Notes under the pieces: generated by a model | What the model saw: the letters and a program-made list of their open reading frames with translations, nothing else | Database searches by the model: none | Told to the model about the DNA's origin: nothing | Origin: CAZMNF01 sp964567595 | GTDB taxonomy: Bacteria; Bipolaricaulota; Bipolaricaulia; RBG-16-55-9 | Direction: 5' to 3' | Assembly (NCBI GenBank): GCA_964567595.1 | Contig: CAZMNF010000003.1 | Span: 1 to 64,000 of the forward strand | DNA: 64,000 nucleotides | In this document: positions 15,515 to 24,326 of the stretch, piece by piece | How the letters are laid out: every line of letters begins with the position of its first letter | How positions within the stretch are numbered: the stretch's first letter is position 1 | Made by a program: the position numbers and the translations under genes

Positions 15515-16348
15515 ATGAGCTTCGTCGCCAAGCTCCGTGAGGCCGCCCGTCTCAACCACACCTGGCTCAGTGTGGGGCTCGATCCGGACCCGACCCGGCT
15601 TCCGACCCATCTCCGCAACGCCGACGATCCTGGCTCCGCCATTGTCGAGTTCCATCGCTCGATCGTCGAGGCGACGCGCGACCTCGTCTGCGCCTACAAG
15701 GCGAACAGCGCGTTCCACGAAGCCCTTGGCCCGGTGGGCCTGGAGGCGCTGCAGCGGACGTGTGCGATGGTTCCCGACGACATCCCCGTTATTCTGGATG
15801 CCAAGCGCGGCGACGTGGGCCATACCTCGCAGAAATATGCCGAGTTCGCGTTCGGGCAGATGGGAGCGGACGCGGTAACGCTGAGCCCGTACCTCGGCGT
15901 CGATGCGCTGGCCCCGTTTCTGGCCTACGGGGATCGCGGCATCTTTCTGCTCTGTCGCACGTCCAATCCGAGTTCGACAGAGATCCAGGATCTCGAGTGC
16001 GATGGGAAACCGCTCTATCAGCGCGTCGCCGAGCATGCCGTCGAATGGCAGGCGCAGGCTGAGGCGGCCATCGGTCTGGTCGCCGGGGCGACGTATCCGC
16101 AAGAGCTCAAGCTCGTCCGCGACGTCGTTGGCGACGACATGGCCCTGCTTGTGCCCGGCGTCGGCGCGCAATCGGGCGATCTGGGAGCCGCCGTCCAAGC
16201 CGCCACGAACGAACAGGGGGCCAACGCGATCATCAACGCCTCGCGCGGCGTGATCTACGCATCGGATGGGCCCGACTTCGCCGAGGCCGCGAGGGCGTCA
16301 GCGGAGCGACTGAGACAAGGCATCAACCACCAAGGAGGACGCCCATGA
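15515..16348 (+). CDS. pyrF: Orotidine 5'-phosphate decarboxylase, long (type 2) form
   Basis: 277-aa enzyme for the last step of UMP synthesis. It is the longer pyrF type, with SVGLDPDPTRLP near the start, DLVCAYKANSAFHEALG, and the catalytic segment ILDAKRGDVGHTSQKYAEF holding the Asp-Lys-Asp charge network. VPGVGAQSGDLGAA closes the phosphate site. The first ATG at 15515 is preceded by a -10 box at 9 nt and no ribosome site. Its stop overlaps the cdd start as ATGA, linking de novo synthesis to pyrimidine salvage. Confidence 0.95.
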   Translation: MSFVAKLREAARLNHTWLSVGLDPDPTRLPTHLRNADDPGSAIVEFHRSIVEATRDLVCAYKANSAFHEALGPVGLEALQRTCAMVPDDIPVILDAKRGDVGHTSQKYAEFAFGQMGADAVTLSPYLGVDALAPFLAYGDRGIFLLCRTSNPSSTEIQDLECDGKPLYQRVAEHAVEWQAQAEAAIGLVAGATYPQELKLVRDVVGDDMALLVPGVGAQSGDLGAAVQAATNEQGANAIINASRGVIYASDGPDFAEAARASAERLRQGINHQGGRP

Positions 16349-16740
16349 TCGAGATATCCGACCAGGAGCTGCTCGCTCGGGCGTTGGCCGCGCGCGAGCG
16401 CAGCTACTCGCCCTATTCCAACTATGCCGTCGGCGCCGCACTGTTGGCGGATTCGGGCAGCATTTACGAGGGGACGAACATCGAGAATGCCTCGTACGGC
16501 CTGAGCGTCTGCGCCGAGCGGGTCGCCATGTTCAAGGCCGTTGATGCCGGCGAACGGTCGTTTGAGAAAATCGCTATCGCTGGCGCGGAGGGTGTGCTCT
16601 GCTCGCCGTGCGGGGCGTGTCGTCAGGTGCTGTTCGAGTTCGCGCCCGAGTTGGACGTTATCATGGGCACGGGCGAGGCGTCGTTCGAGGCGTCCACCCT
16701 GAAGGAGCTGTTGCCGAGAGGGTTCGGGTTTTCCCAATGA
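16345..16740 (+). CDS. cdd: Cytidine deaminase
   Basis: 131-aa zinc enzyme converting cytidine and deoxycytidine to uridine forms. It shows SYSPYSNYAVGAAL, NIENASYGLSVCAERVAMF (the first Zn Cys with catalytic Glu) and PCGACRQVLFEF (two Zn Cys). AAGGAGG precedes the ATG. ATGA overlaps join it to pyrF upstream and to the phosphorylase downstream, so the product passes to phosphorolysis by the next enzyme. Confidence 0.96.
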   Translation: MIEISDQELLARALAARERSYSPYSNYAVGAALLADSGSIYEGTNIENASYGLSVCAERVAMFKAVDAGERSFEKIAIAGAEGVLCSPCGACRQVLFEFAPELDVIMGTGEASFEASTLKELLPRGFGFSQ

Positions 16741-18041
16741 GAGCGCTCGATCTGATCCAGAAGAAGCGGAACGGGGACGAACTGACCGAGAGCGAGGTTC
16801 GCTTTCTGGTCGAGGGCTACAGCGCCGGCGAGATCCCGGATTATCAGATGTCGGCCTTCGCCATGGCCGTCTACTTTCAAGACATGACCGAGGCGGAGAC
16901 GCTCCACCTCACCCGAGCCATGGCCGAATCGGGCGAGACCGTCCAGTTTCCCGACATTGACGGATTCATCGGCGACAAGCACAGCACCGGCGGCGTCGGC
17001 GACAAGATTTCGCTCATCCTGCTTCCCTTGGTTGGGGCAGCCGGCTTGTCCATGGGGAAACTTTCGGGTCGCGGATTGGGCCACACGGGGGGCACGATCG
17101 ACAAGCTGGAGTCGATCCCCGGCTTCGAGACTGAGATGTCGATCGAGCGGTTCAAGCAGCTGGTTCGCGAGCATCGCATCGCCATCGCGGGCAGCAGTGC
17201 CAACCTGGCCCCCGCCGATCACAAGCTCTACGCGCTGCGTGACGCCACCGCCACCGTCGAATCGATCCCCATGATCGCGGGCAGCATCCTGAGCAAGAAG
17301 CTGGCGATCGGCTCCCACGGGATGGTCTTCGACGTCAAGACGGGCGCGGGGGCAATTTTGCCCGACGACGAGCGCATGAAGGAGATCGCCCGGTTGCTCG
17401 TCAAGACGGCCCGGGGCGCGGGGCGCCAGGCGGCCGCGCTGTTGACCGACATGTCCCAGCCGTTGGGCAACACGGTCGGCAATGCGCTGGAACTTCGTGA
17501 AGCGGTCGAGACGCTTCAAGGCAACGGCCCCTCGGACGTGAGCGAGCTGTCGTTGGCGTTGGGCGCGGAGCTGCTCGTCATGGCCGGCGAGGCCGACGCG
17601 CCCGAGGGCGGGATCGAACGGTTGCGGCGCTACCTCGACGATGGCTCGGCGTATGAGCAATTTCGGGCCATGGTCCGCGCCCAAGGCGGCGACGAGAGCG
17701 TCATTGCCGACGTCAGCCGGCTTCCCCAGGCGGCGGACCGGGTGGCCGTGGAAGCCCCGCGCCATGGCGTCGTTCAGGCGCTCAACGCGCGCGCGGTCGG
17801 CGAGGTGGCCAATCTTCTGGGCGCCGGCCGCAGCGCCAAGGGCGAGTCCATCGACCCCGCCGTCGGGGTCGTCTTGAGAGCGAAAGTCGGCGACGCGGTC
17901 CATGCCGGCGATCCGCTGGCGCATCTCCACGTCAACGATCGGTCCATGCTGGCCGATGCCACGGCAGGTCTCAGGGACGCGTTCGAGATCGGCGACGAGG
18001 CCGTCGATCCGCCGCCGCTGATCCGAGAGCGGGTCGCCTGA
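16737..18041 (+). CDS. Pyrimidine-nucleoside (thymidine) phosphorylase
   Basis: 434-aa family-II nucleoside phosphorylase, splitting uridine or thymidine with phosphate to free base and (deoxy)ribose 1-phosphate. Signatures: the phosphate loop GDKHSTGGVGDKISL, the family pattern KLSGRGLGHTGGTIDKLESI and SMGK. The C-terminal PYNP domain starts near residue 345 (HGVVQALNARAVGEVANLLG). Length fits Pdp/DeoA. The ATG overlaps the cdd stop. Whether it is the broad Pdp or the thymidine-specific DeoA cannot be settled by eye. Confidence 0.94.
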   Translation: MRALDLIQKKRNGDELTESEVRFLVEGYSAGEIPDYQMSAFAMAVYFQDMTEAETLHLTRAMAESGETVQFPDIDGFIGDKHSTGGVGDKISLILLPLVGAAGLSMGKLSGRGLGHTGGTIDKLESIPGFETEMSIERFKQLVREHRIAIAGSSANLAPADHKLYALRDATATVESIPMIAGSILSKKLAIGSHGMVFDVKTGAGAILPDDERMKEIARLLVKTARGAGRQAAALLTDMSQPLGNTVGNALELREAVETLQGNGPSDVSELSLALGAELLVMAGEADAPEGGIERLRRYLDDGSAYEQFRAMVRAQGGDESVIADVSRLPQAADRVAVEAPRHGVVQALNARAVGEVANLLGAGRSAKGESIDPAVGVVLRAKVGDAVHAGDPLAHLHVNDRSMLADATAGLRDAFEIGDEAVDPPPLIRERVA

Positions 18042-18105
18042 AGCACTAGTAGCCACACGTCCCGACGGAGGGCTAACGGTCTGAGGCTCGCGGGCGCTGG
18101 GTGGC

Positions 18106-19095
18106 TCACTCGCGGAAGTACGGCTGGCCGAGCTTGCTCGGGAAGCGGGCTCGGCCAATGACGCCGGCGACGGCCAGCAGCGTCAGGACGTAGGGCAGCG
18201 TGCGGATGAACTGCCAGGGCAACACTTGCTTCAACTCGGACGAGTTGGAGACCCAGACGGCCAGGCTGTCGAAGAAGCCGAAGATGAGGCCACCCACGAT
18301 GGCAAGCAGTGGGTTCAGCTTGCTGAACACGACGGTGGCGAGGCCGATGAAGCCGCGCCCAGCGGCCAGCTCGTTCGTGACCACCCCGAACCAGTCCAGG
18401 CTCATGAACGCGCCGCCGAGGCCGGCGAACGACGCGCCGATCGCCGTGGCCCAGAAGCGCATCGTGTCGACGTTCACCCCCGCCACATCCGCCGCGCGCG
18501 GGTGCTCGCCCACGACGCCGATGCGGACCCCCAGCTTGGTGCGATACAGCAGCCAGTAGACCGCAACCGCCAGCGCCAAGGTCAGGAACGTAATGTAACT
18601 GATGCCGCCGTAGGGCGTGGGCAGGCTCGGCATGCGGAACTCGGCGGGGATGGAGTGGTGGCCCGGAATGCCCCAGATGGCGATCAGGCCGAACGCGACG
18701 GTGCCGGCGCCCAGGAGGTTGATGCCCACGCCGCTGATGATGTGGTCGCCCTTCCAGAAGACGCTGACCACGCCGTGGATCATGCCCAGGATCAATCCCG
18801 TCAGGATGCCGGTCAGCAGGCCGACAACGGGCGAGCTGCCCAGCTCCGCTGCGTAGGCGCCGGTGAGCGCACTCATGAGCAGGATGCCTTCCAACCCGAT
18901 GTTGATCACGCCGGCCCGCTCGCCGATCGTCTCGCCGACCGCGGCCAAGGTGATCGGCACCATGGCACTGAGGGCGATGACGCTGATCTGCAGGAATTCC
19001 CCGAAGCTCAACGCGTCGAAGACCAAGTAGAGAAAGACGGCGATGACGAGGACGATGGCGCCCACGAGGGCGAAGCTCAGCGCGCGCTTGATCAT
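18106..19095 (-). CDS. Nucleoside ABC transporter permease 2 (BPD_transp_2 family)
   Basis: 329-aa inner-membrane permease with 8-10 hydrophobic helices, of the family serving BMP-type nucleoside and sugar importers (compare NupQ/RnsD). Conserved features are TLAAVGETIGERAGVINIGLEGILLMSAL near residue 40 and the EAA-like loop VVGEHPRAADVAGVNVDTMRFWA near 210. I start at ATG 19095; the frame extends to 19140 but that lacks a ribosome site. It is the last gene of the BMP - ATPase - permease - permease run, 93 nt after the first permease, and converges on the phosphorylase gene. Confidence 0.93.
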   Translation of the reverse strand: MIKRALSFALVGAIVLVIAVFLYLVFDALSFGEFLQISVIALSAMVPITLAAVGETIGERAGVINIGLEGILLMSALTGAYAAELGSSPVVGLLTGILTGLILGMIHGVVSVFWKGDHIISGVGINLLGAGTVAFGLIAIWGIPGHHSIPAEFRMPSLPTPYGGISYITFLTLALAVAVYWLLYRTKLGVRIGVVGEHPRAADVAGVNVDTMRFWATAIGASFAGLGGAFMSLDWFGVVTNELAAGRGFIGLATVVFSKLNPLLAIVGGLIFGFFDSLAVWVSNSSELKQVLPWQFIRTLPYVLTLLAVAGVIGRARFPSKLGQPYFRE

Positions 19096-19188
19096 CTTAG
19101 CGGGCCCCCCTTGACGACTGCTTTGGACCGTCCACAGCACGGTCTGTCATGGACTTGGGCGAGCCCCCCGGTCTCGAAGCGGTGACGA

Positions 19189-20283
19189 TCATGACGAGGG
19201 AGCCTCCTCGGTCTCGGACGAGCGCCGGCTGAACAGCGAGCGCAGGATCCGCAGGACCTCCGGGGCGGCCAGGATGAGAATGATGACGCCCTGGATAACC
19301 TGAACCATTTCCTGGGGCACGTTCGCCGAGATCTGCATGGTCAAGCCGCCCACGTTGAGCGCGGCAAAGAACAGCGCCGCGAAGATGATGCCGATCGGGT
19401 GATTGCGCCCGATCAGCGCGACGCCGATGCCGTCGAAGCCGAGGTCCGTGACGGTTGATAGGTCGCCGGAAAGCGAGTAGCTCGGCGGGTTGCCGATGAT
19501 CATCAACGCGCCGGCGAGGCCTGCGGCCATGCCGCCGAGCCAGAACGTGGCGTTGACGGTGGCCCGCTCGCTCATGCCGGCGTAGCGCGCCGCATTCGGG
19601 TTGAAGCCGACGACGCGGATGCGGTAGCCGAACGTCGTGCGCCAGAGGAAGAAGAAGACGATCACGGCAACGACGACGGGCACGATGGCGGCGTACGTCA
19701 GGCTTGTGCCGGACATGATCGCAGGGAATTGCGCGGACTCCGCGGCGCTGATCGTCTGTTGGGCCTGCTGGGGATTGCCGAGATAGTTTGTCACAAAGTA
19801 CATCCCCACGAACAGGGCGATCCGGTTGAGCATGATCGTGGAGATGACCTCGTGGACGCCGCGGGTGACCTTGAGCAACGACACGGGCAGCGCCCACAGC
19901 GCCCCGGCAATCATGCCGAACGCCATGGCCACGGCGTGGTGAATCCCCGCCGGCAGCACAAAGAGACTCGCCGCGACGGTGGCCACGGCCCCCGCGTAGA
20001 CTTGGCCCTCGGCGCCGATGTTGAACACGCCGCCGCGGATGCCGATCGCGAACGTCAAGCCCGTCAGGATGAGCGGCACAGCGGCGCCGAGCGTGTTGTA
20101 AAGGCCCCATTCGTTGCCCAGCTCGCTGTCGAAGACGCCGCCAAAAACGCCGTCGTAGAGGGCTCCGTAGGCCGACCAAGGGTCGTAGCCCGCCAGCGCC
20201 ATGATGGCCACGCCCGCGAGAAGGCCGATCAGGGCGGCAAATGCGGAGTACGCGACGGGCATAAGCAGCCGCAGAAACCTCAC
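19189..20283 (-). CDS. Nucleoside ABC transporter permease 1 (BPD_transp_2 family)
   Basis: 364-aa permease, partner of the one at 18106-19095 (compare NupP/RnsC). It has many hydrophobic helices, the signature AVPLILTGLTFAIGIRGGVFNIGAEGQVYAGA near residue 70 and RVVGFNPNAARYAGMSERATVNATFW near 220, both typical of this subfamily. The start is GTG at 20283, overlapping the ATPase stop as GTGA. With the second permease it forms the transmembrane path. Confidence 0.94.
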   Translation of the reverse strand: MRFLRLLMPVAYSAFAALIGLLAGVAIMALAGYDPWSAYGALYDGVFGGVFDSELGNEWGLYNTLGAAVPLILTGLTFAIGIRGGVFNIGAEGQVYAGAVATVAASLFVLPAGIHHAVAMAFGMIAGALWALPVSLLKVTRGVHEVISTIMLNRIALFVGMYFVTNYLGNPQQAQQTISAAESAQFPAIMSGTSLTYAAIVPVVVAVIVFFFLWRTTFGYRIRVVGFNPNAARYAGMSERATVNATFWLGGMAAGLAGALMIIGNPPSYSLSGDLSTVTDLGFDGIGVALIGRNHPIGIIFAALFFAALNVGGLTMQISANVPQEMVQVIQGVIILILAAPEVLRILRSLFSRRSSETEEAPSS

Positions 20284-21848
20284 GCACGCACCCCCGCCAT
20301 CAGCTTGCCCACGCCCTCGTAGTCCGCCTCGGCGCCGTCGAGAATATCCATGAACTGCCCGTTGTAGATGACCGCCACCCGATCGGACAAGGACAGCACC
20401 TCTTCCAGGTCCTCGGACACCAAGAGGATGGCCGATTCCTGATCGCGCAGCGAGATGAACAGCTCCCAGGTCTGACGCACGGCGCGGCGATCCAGGCCGT
20501 GCGTCGGGTGGGACGCGATGATCACGGGCGGCTCGCGCCAGGTCTCGCGGCCCAACAACAGCCGCTGGATGTTGCCGCCGGAGAGAATGCGCGACTCGGT
20601 CTGCCAGAGATCAGGCGCGATCAAGTTGAACTCGTCCTTGAGCTTTTGTGAGTGATCCGTGATCGCTTTGCGATTCAGCATGCCGTAGCGCGAGAACGGC
20701 TCGGTGCGATGGTCTTTCAGGACCATGTTCTCCGCCACGGTCATCTGTTCGACGACCCCCATGGCGCGGCGCTTTTCCGGAATGTGCGAGACGCCCTTCT
20801 GGATAACTTCCAGCGGCGTGGCGTTCGTGAGGTCGTCTTCCAGGATCTGAACTTGGCCCTGACTGACGTGGCGCAGCCCCGTAATGGCCTCAATCAGCTC
20901 GGCTTGTCCGTTGCCCGACACGCCGGCAACGCCCAGGATTTCGCCCTTGTTAAGCGTAAAGGACAGCCCGCGCAGCGCCTCCCCACGGCCGGGAATCGTG
21001 ACGTGGAGGTTGTCCACGTCCAGCGCCGGGCGCTGGGCCTCCGTGGGCGCCCGTTCCAACTCGATGGGGATCGTCTCGCCCATCATCATCTGGGTCAGCT
21101 CGTCCTCGTCAGCCTCGTCGATGGTGCGCGTGCCGCTGATTTGGCCCAGCTTCAGCACCGTGATGCGATCGGAGACCGTCATGATTTCTTCCATCTTGTG
21201 GGTGATGTAGACGATCCCGAACCCTTCTTCGGCCATCTCGCGCAGCACGCGGACCAACTGACGAGCCTCGTCGGGCGTGAGCAGCGCCGTCGGCTCGTCC
21301 AAGAGAATCACGTTCGGGCGATGATAGAGAACCTTCAGAATCTCCGCGCGCTGTTGCTCGCCCGCGGCGAGATCCTCGACGCGGGCCTGGGGATGGACCT
21401 GGAGGCCATAGCGCTCGGAGAGATCCGCAATGTCGCGCTCAATCTTTTTGAGGGGGAACTCGAACGTCGAGCCGTCGAGGCCCAGTAGGACGTTTTCGGC
21501 AACGGTGTAGGGCCCGGCCAGCATGACCTCCTGGTGGATCATGCCGACGCCGTGCTTGAGGCCGTCCTTCGGTGAATTGAGTTCGACGGGCTGTTCGTTG
21601 ATGTAGACCTGGCCACTCGTGCTCGAATAGAACCCGGACAGAATGTTGGCGAGGACGGTCTTGCCGGCCCCATTCTCGCCGAGCAGCGTGTGGACCTCGC
21701 CCGCTTTGACGTCGAAGTCGATCGCGTCGAGGATCAGATGGCCCCAGACGCCGGGAAATCCTTTGGATACGCCCTCGGCACGGAGCAGCTCGCGCGTCGA
21801 GGAGGTCGGCGCTGGAGAGCCGGCGGACGAGCCCTTGTCGGCAGTCAT
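20280..21848 (-). CDS. Nucleoside ABC transporter ATP-binding protein, two nucleotide-binding domains
   Basis: 522-aa tandem ATPase of the RbsA/NupO type. The first domain has Walker A GENGAGKT, signature LAAGEQQRAEI and Walker B VILLDEPTALL. The second has the usual degenerate Walker A GVSGNGQAEL and signature LSGGNIQRLLL, followed by PPVIIASHPTHGLD. It powers import by the two permeases. The frame runs further upstream, but ATG 21848 is chosen since homology begins there; TACCCT ends 7 nt before it and no Shine-Dalgarno is visible, so a second, leaderless promoter downstream of the bmp terminator is likely. Confidence 0.95.
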   Translation of the reverse strand: MTADKGSSAGSPAPTSSTRELLRAEGVSKGFPGVWGHLILDAIDFDVKAGEVHTLLGENGAGKTVLANILSGFYSSTSGQVYINEQPVELNSPKDGLKHGVGMIHQEVMLAGPYTVAENVLLGLDGSTFEFPLKKIERDIADLSERYGLQVHPQARVEDLAAGEQQRAEILKVLYHRPNVILLDEPTALLTPDEARQLVRVLREMAEEGFGIVYITHKMEEIMTVSDRITVLKLGQISGTRTIDEADEDELTQMMMGETIPIELERAPTEAQRPALDVDNLHVTIPGRGEALRGLSFTLNKGEILGVAGVSGNGQAELIEAITGLRHVSQGQVQILEDDLTNATPLEVIQKGVSHIPEKRRAMGVVEQMTVAENMVLKDHRTEPFSRYGMLNRKAITDHSQKLKDEFNLIAPDLWQTESRILSGGNIQRLLLGRETWREPPVIIASHPTHGLDRRAVRQTWELFISLRDQESAILLVSEDLEEVLSLSDRVAVIYNGQFMDILDGAEADYEGVGKLMAGVRA

Positions 21849-21869
21849 GGCGCTTAGGGTATCAGATGC

Positions 21870-21905
21870 GAAAGACGAGGCCCACCGGGCGTCCCGATGG
21901 GCCTC
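21870..21905 (-). terminator. Terminator or attenuator between the bmp gene and the ATPase gene
   Basis: On the minus strand GAGGCCCATCGGG (21905-21893) pairs with CCCGGTGGGCCTC (21889-21877) around a 3-nt loop, 13 bp with one T-G, followed by GTCTTTC. It would let the binding protein be made in excess over the membrane parts. Confidence 0.8.
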
Positions 21906-21930
21906 GCATCGTCCTATGGATCCGTTGGCG

Positions 21931-23136
21931 TTACGGGTAATCCTCGCGGATCTGCTCGATGTCGCTTTCGTTCTCCGGCTCCGGCGGTACCTCCTCGCCC
22001 GCGACGATCTGGTTCTCCAGCTCGTTGGCGCCGTCCCAGATGTATTGCGGGATGCTCTCGCGCATCTCGAGCCAGTTCTCCTCGATCGTGGCGACATCCT
22101 CCTCCGCGATCGCACCGGCGTCGAGACCGAACTGGATAAACTCTTCCAGATCGGCGAAGCGGCTCATGGCGACGCCGCGATCGGCGAGGCCGAAGGTCAA
22201 CGTCTCGCCCGCAAAGTTGCCGTTGACGACTCGTTCAATGGCGGTGCGGACGGCCACGTCGACGCGCTTCATGGCGCTGGCAACGACCTTGTTGCCGTTG
22301 CCGAGGTAGTCCTGGTTGGCATCGACGCCGATCATGAACGGCGGGCCAGCGTCCTTGCCCTCTTGGTCGAGGCGCTCCCGAACGGCCTCGAGGATGCCCT
22401 CGCCAAGCGGACCGGCGACGTTGAAGACGGTCGCAGCGCCCTGAGCGAGCTGGCTTTGGGCTGCCGACTTGCCGGCGGCGACGTCGCTGAACGTGCCGGT
22501 GTACTGCTGGGAGAGCTGGATGTTGACGTCCTCGCCGGTGACGCGCTCGTAAAAGTCCTCGCCCCAGGCGATGCCGAAGCGGTATCCCGCCTCGAAGCGC
22601 CACAGCACGGGAATCTCGATGCCGAGCACGATCCCGACTCGGGAGAGGCCGTTCTCCGCGGCAATCATCGCGCCGAGTGCTCCGACGACCGCGCTGATCT
22701 CCTGTTCTTTGAATAAGAGGTTGACCACGTTCGGTTGATCGGCCTCGCCATCAACCAGGGCAAAGTTCTGCTCGGGAAACTCCTCGGCAGCTTGGTTGAC
22801 CGCGTCAACGAGGAGACCGCCGATGGCAATGATGATGCCGCAGTCGCCGGAACGAGCAAACTGGCGCAGCGTCGGGAGATAGTCCGACTCGCTGGAAGGT
22901 TGAGCCACGCGCAGCTCCAGGCCGAACTCCTTGCTTGCTTGGTCGGCGCCCTGGAACGCCATGTCGTTGAAGCTCAGATCGCCGCGGCCGCCGACGTCGG
23001 TGGACATGCAGATATCGCCCACGTCCTGGGCGGCCGCCTGGTTGGGCGTGAATCCGATAGAGAGGGCGGCTCCGATAACCGCCACCAGCGCAACAAGGGC
23101 CGTCATTCGGACGGTTCGAAGGCCGGGTTTAACCAT
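21931..23136 (-). CDS. BMP family (PnrA-like) substrate-binding protein for nucleosides
   Basis: 401-aa periplasmic binding protein of the basic membrane protein family. A signal peptide (ALVALVAVIGAALSIGF...NQAAA) is followed by DICMSTDVGGRGDLSFNDMAFQGADQA, the family hallmark, and later by NVAGPLGEGILEAV and IGVDANQDYL. There is no lipobox Cys, unlike Gram-positive PnrA lipoproteins, which fits a periplasm. Start ATG 23136 has GAAGGGAG upstream. It heads the transporter operon. Known members bind purine or pyrimidine nucleosides, in keeping with the neighbours. Confidence 0.93.
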   Translation of the reverse strand: MVKPGLRTVRMTALVALVAVIGAALSIGFTPNQAAAQDVGDICMSTDVGGRGDLSFNDMAFQGADQASKEFGLELRVAQPSSESDYLPTLRQFARSGDCGIIIAIGGLLVDAVNQAAEEFPEQNFALVDGEADQPNVVNLLFKEQEISAVVGALGAMIAAENGLSRVGIVLGIEIPVLWRFEAGYRFGIAWGEDFYERVTGEDVNIQLSQQYTGTFSDVAAGKSAAQSQLAQGAATVFNVAGPLGEGILEAVRERLDQEGKDAGPPFMIGVDANQDYLGNGNKVVASAMKRVDVAVRTAIERVVNGNFAGETLTFGLADRGVAMSRFADLEEFIQFGLDAGAIAEEDVATIEENWLEMRESIPQYIWDGANELENQIVAGEEVPPEPENESDIEQIREDYP

Positions 23137-23387
23137 ATCTCGCTCCCTTCTGTTTTTATTGGAATGAAACCTCGCTGCAGCATACGCTGCCGGACACGGC
23201 TCCTTCGCTGCTCGCTGGGGGTTGGTTCGCCCGGGTATCACCTCCGTCGAACAGGGCATCGCACGGATGGGATGGGTTGCACGGGTCGGTGAGGGTGGAA
23301 CGGTCGGTCGATCGCTCGAGTCGGCAAGGTCGCTTCGTCACGTCGATCGGCCTCGTTTTTGGCGGCGAATGCCCCACGTTTTAGGAC
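23137..23387 (-). promoter_or_regulatory. Long untranslated leader of the nucleoside transporter operon
   Basis: About 240 nt separate the predicted start of transcription from the BMP gene start. I see none of the purine or other riboswitch consensus motifs. It contains a GGAGGTGATA segment (around 23235-23244, minus strand) that is not followed by a start codon and could pair with or mimic the ribosome site. Small open frames inside it look unconvincing. Confidence 0.5.
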
Positions 23388-23415
23388 TCTATATGCGATC
23401 GGTCCCCATTGTCAA
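23388..23415 (-). promoter_or_regulatory. Promoter of the nucleoside ABC transporter operon
   Basis: Consensus TTGACA (23415-23410), 16-nt spacer, TATAGA (23393-23388) on the minus strand, just downstream of the stop of the BtpA-family gene. Confidence 0.75.
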
Positions 23416-23444
23416 CCGACATCCGTGGGTCCTGACAAGCGTGG

Positions 23445-24293
23445 TTATCTGACCGTGGCGACGGCGTCCATGTAGCGCCGCACGCGCTCGGGGTCAACGG
23501 GGTTCTCCGCGATTCCGTCAACTTTGAGCCATGATCCGACGATGGCGCCGTCGGCCATTTGCAAGAATTCGGCAACGTTGTCCGCGGACGTGCCGCTGCC
23601 CAACAACAACGGGCGCGTGGCCAGCTCCGTCGCTTGGCTGACGTAGTCGAGATCCGGGGAGGCCCCGGTCATCGCCCCCGAGGCGATGAGCGCGTCGGCC
23701 AGGTAGAACTCCGTCCACTCGATGTGGGTTGCCAGGTCCAGCCCCGGAAAGGGAATGGAGTGCTTCTTGTCCACGTCGGCGAACAGCTTGAGATGCTCGG
23801 CGTCGAGGGCTTTCCGTTTGCGCAATAGATCGGCCGCGCAGCCCCCATCCAGATCGCCCGTGTCCCAGAGCCGTGCGCCCGTGAGCACGCAGATCCGAAC
23901 GAAGTCGGCCCCGGATGCCACCGCTATCGCCAACTCCACCTCGCCGCCGTTGTGGACGACGTTGATCCCGACAGGGACATCCACAGCCTCGACGACCTTG
24001 CGCGCCGCCACCGACTGACACGTCATCGTCTCCAATGGGGTGTCCGTGCCGACGTAGTAGGGCAGGTCCCACATGTTCTCCACGATGATTCCGTCGACGC
24101 CGCCCTCGACGAGCATCTCGGCATCCGTGACAGCACGTTCGATGATCGTCTCCATGCCGTAGCCGTCGTAGCCGGGTGAGCCGGGCATGGGCCAGAGGTG
24201 GACCATGCCGATGATCGGCTTGTCGACGTCGAACATCTCGCTCAGGCTGTCCAGCTGCAGTCCGTTCAGTCGTTCGCGCCAAGGGGCGGTCAT
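23445..24293 (-). CDS. BtpA/SgcQ family protein, paralogue 1
   Basis: 282 aa, TIM-barrel family PF03437 (BtpA/SgcQ). Visible landmarks: IIGMVHLWPMPGSPGYDGYG (the KP-x-IG-x-VHL-PLPGSP consensus), DGIIVENMWDLPYYV, VPVGINVVHNGG, FVRICVLTGARLWDTGDLDG, FADVDKKHS and LLLGSGTSADNVAEFLQMADGAIVGSWLKVDG. BtpA was linked to photosystem I stability in cyanobacteria; the enzyme activity of the family is unknown. GAGGAGGAA precedes the ATG. It follows the PfkB kinase by 33 nt in the same operon. Compared with paralogue 2 it has an extended N-terminus. Confidence 0.9.
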   Translation of the reverse strand: MTAPWRERLNGLQLDSLSEMFDVDKPIIGMVHLWPMPGSPGYDGYGMETIIERAVTDAEMLVEGGVDGIIVENMWDLPYYVGTDTPLETMTCQSVAARKVVEAVDVPVGINVVHNGGEVELAIAVASGADFVRICVLTGARLWDTGDLDGGCAADLLRKRKALDAEHLKLFADVDKKHSIPFPGLDLATHIEWTEFYLADALIASGAMTGASPDLDYVSQATELATRPLLLGSGTSADNVAEFLQMADGAIVGSWLKVDGIAENPVDPERVRRYMDAVATVR

Positions 24294-24326
24294 GCGAGTT
24301 CCTCCTCGTGCGAAATTGTCGGCGTT

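Noticed and set aside
23156..23377. 73-codon minus-strand frame in the nucleoside operon leader
   Set aside because: No ribosome site at its GTG start, no domain and an improbable composition; left as untranslated leader.
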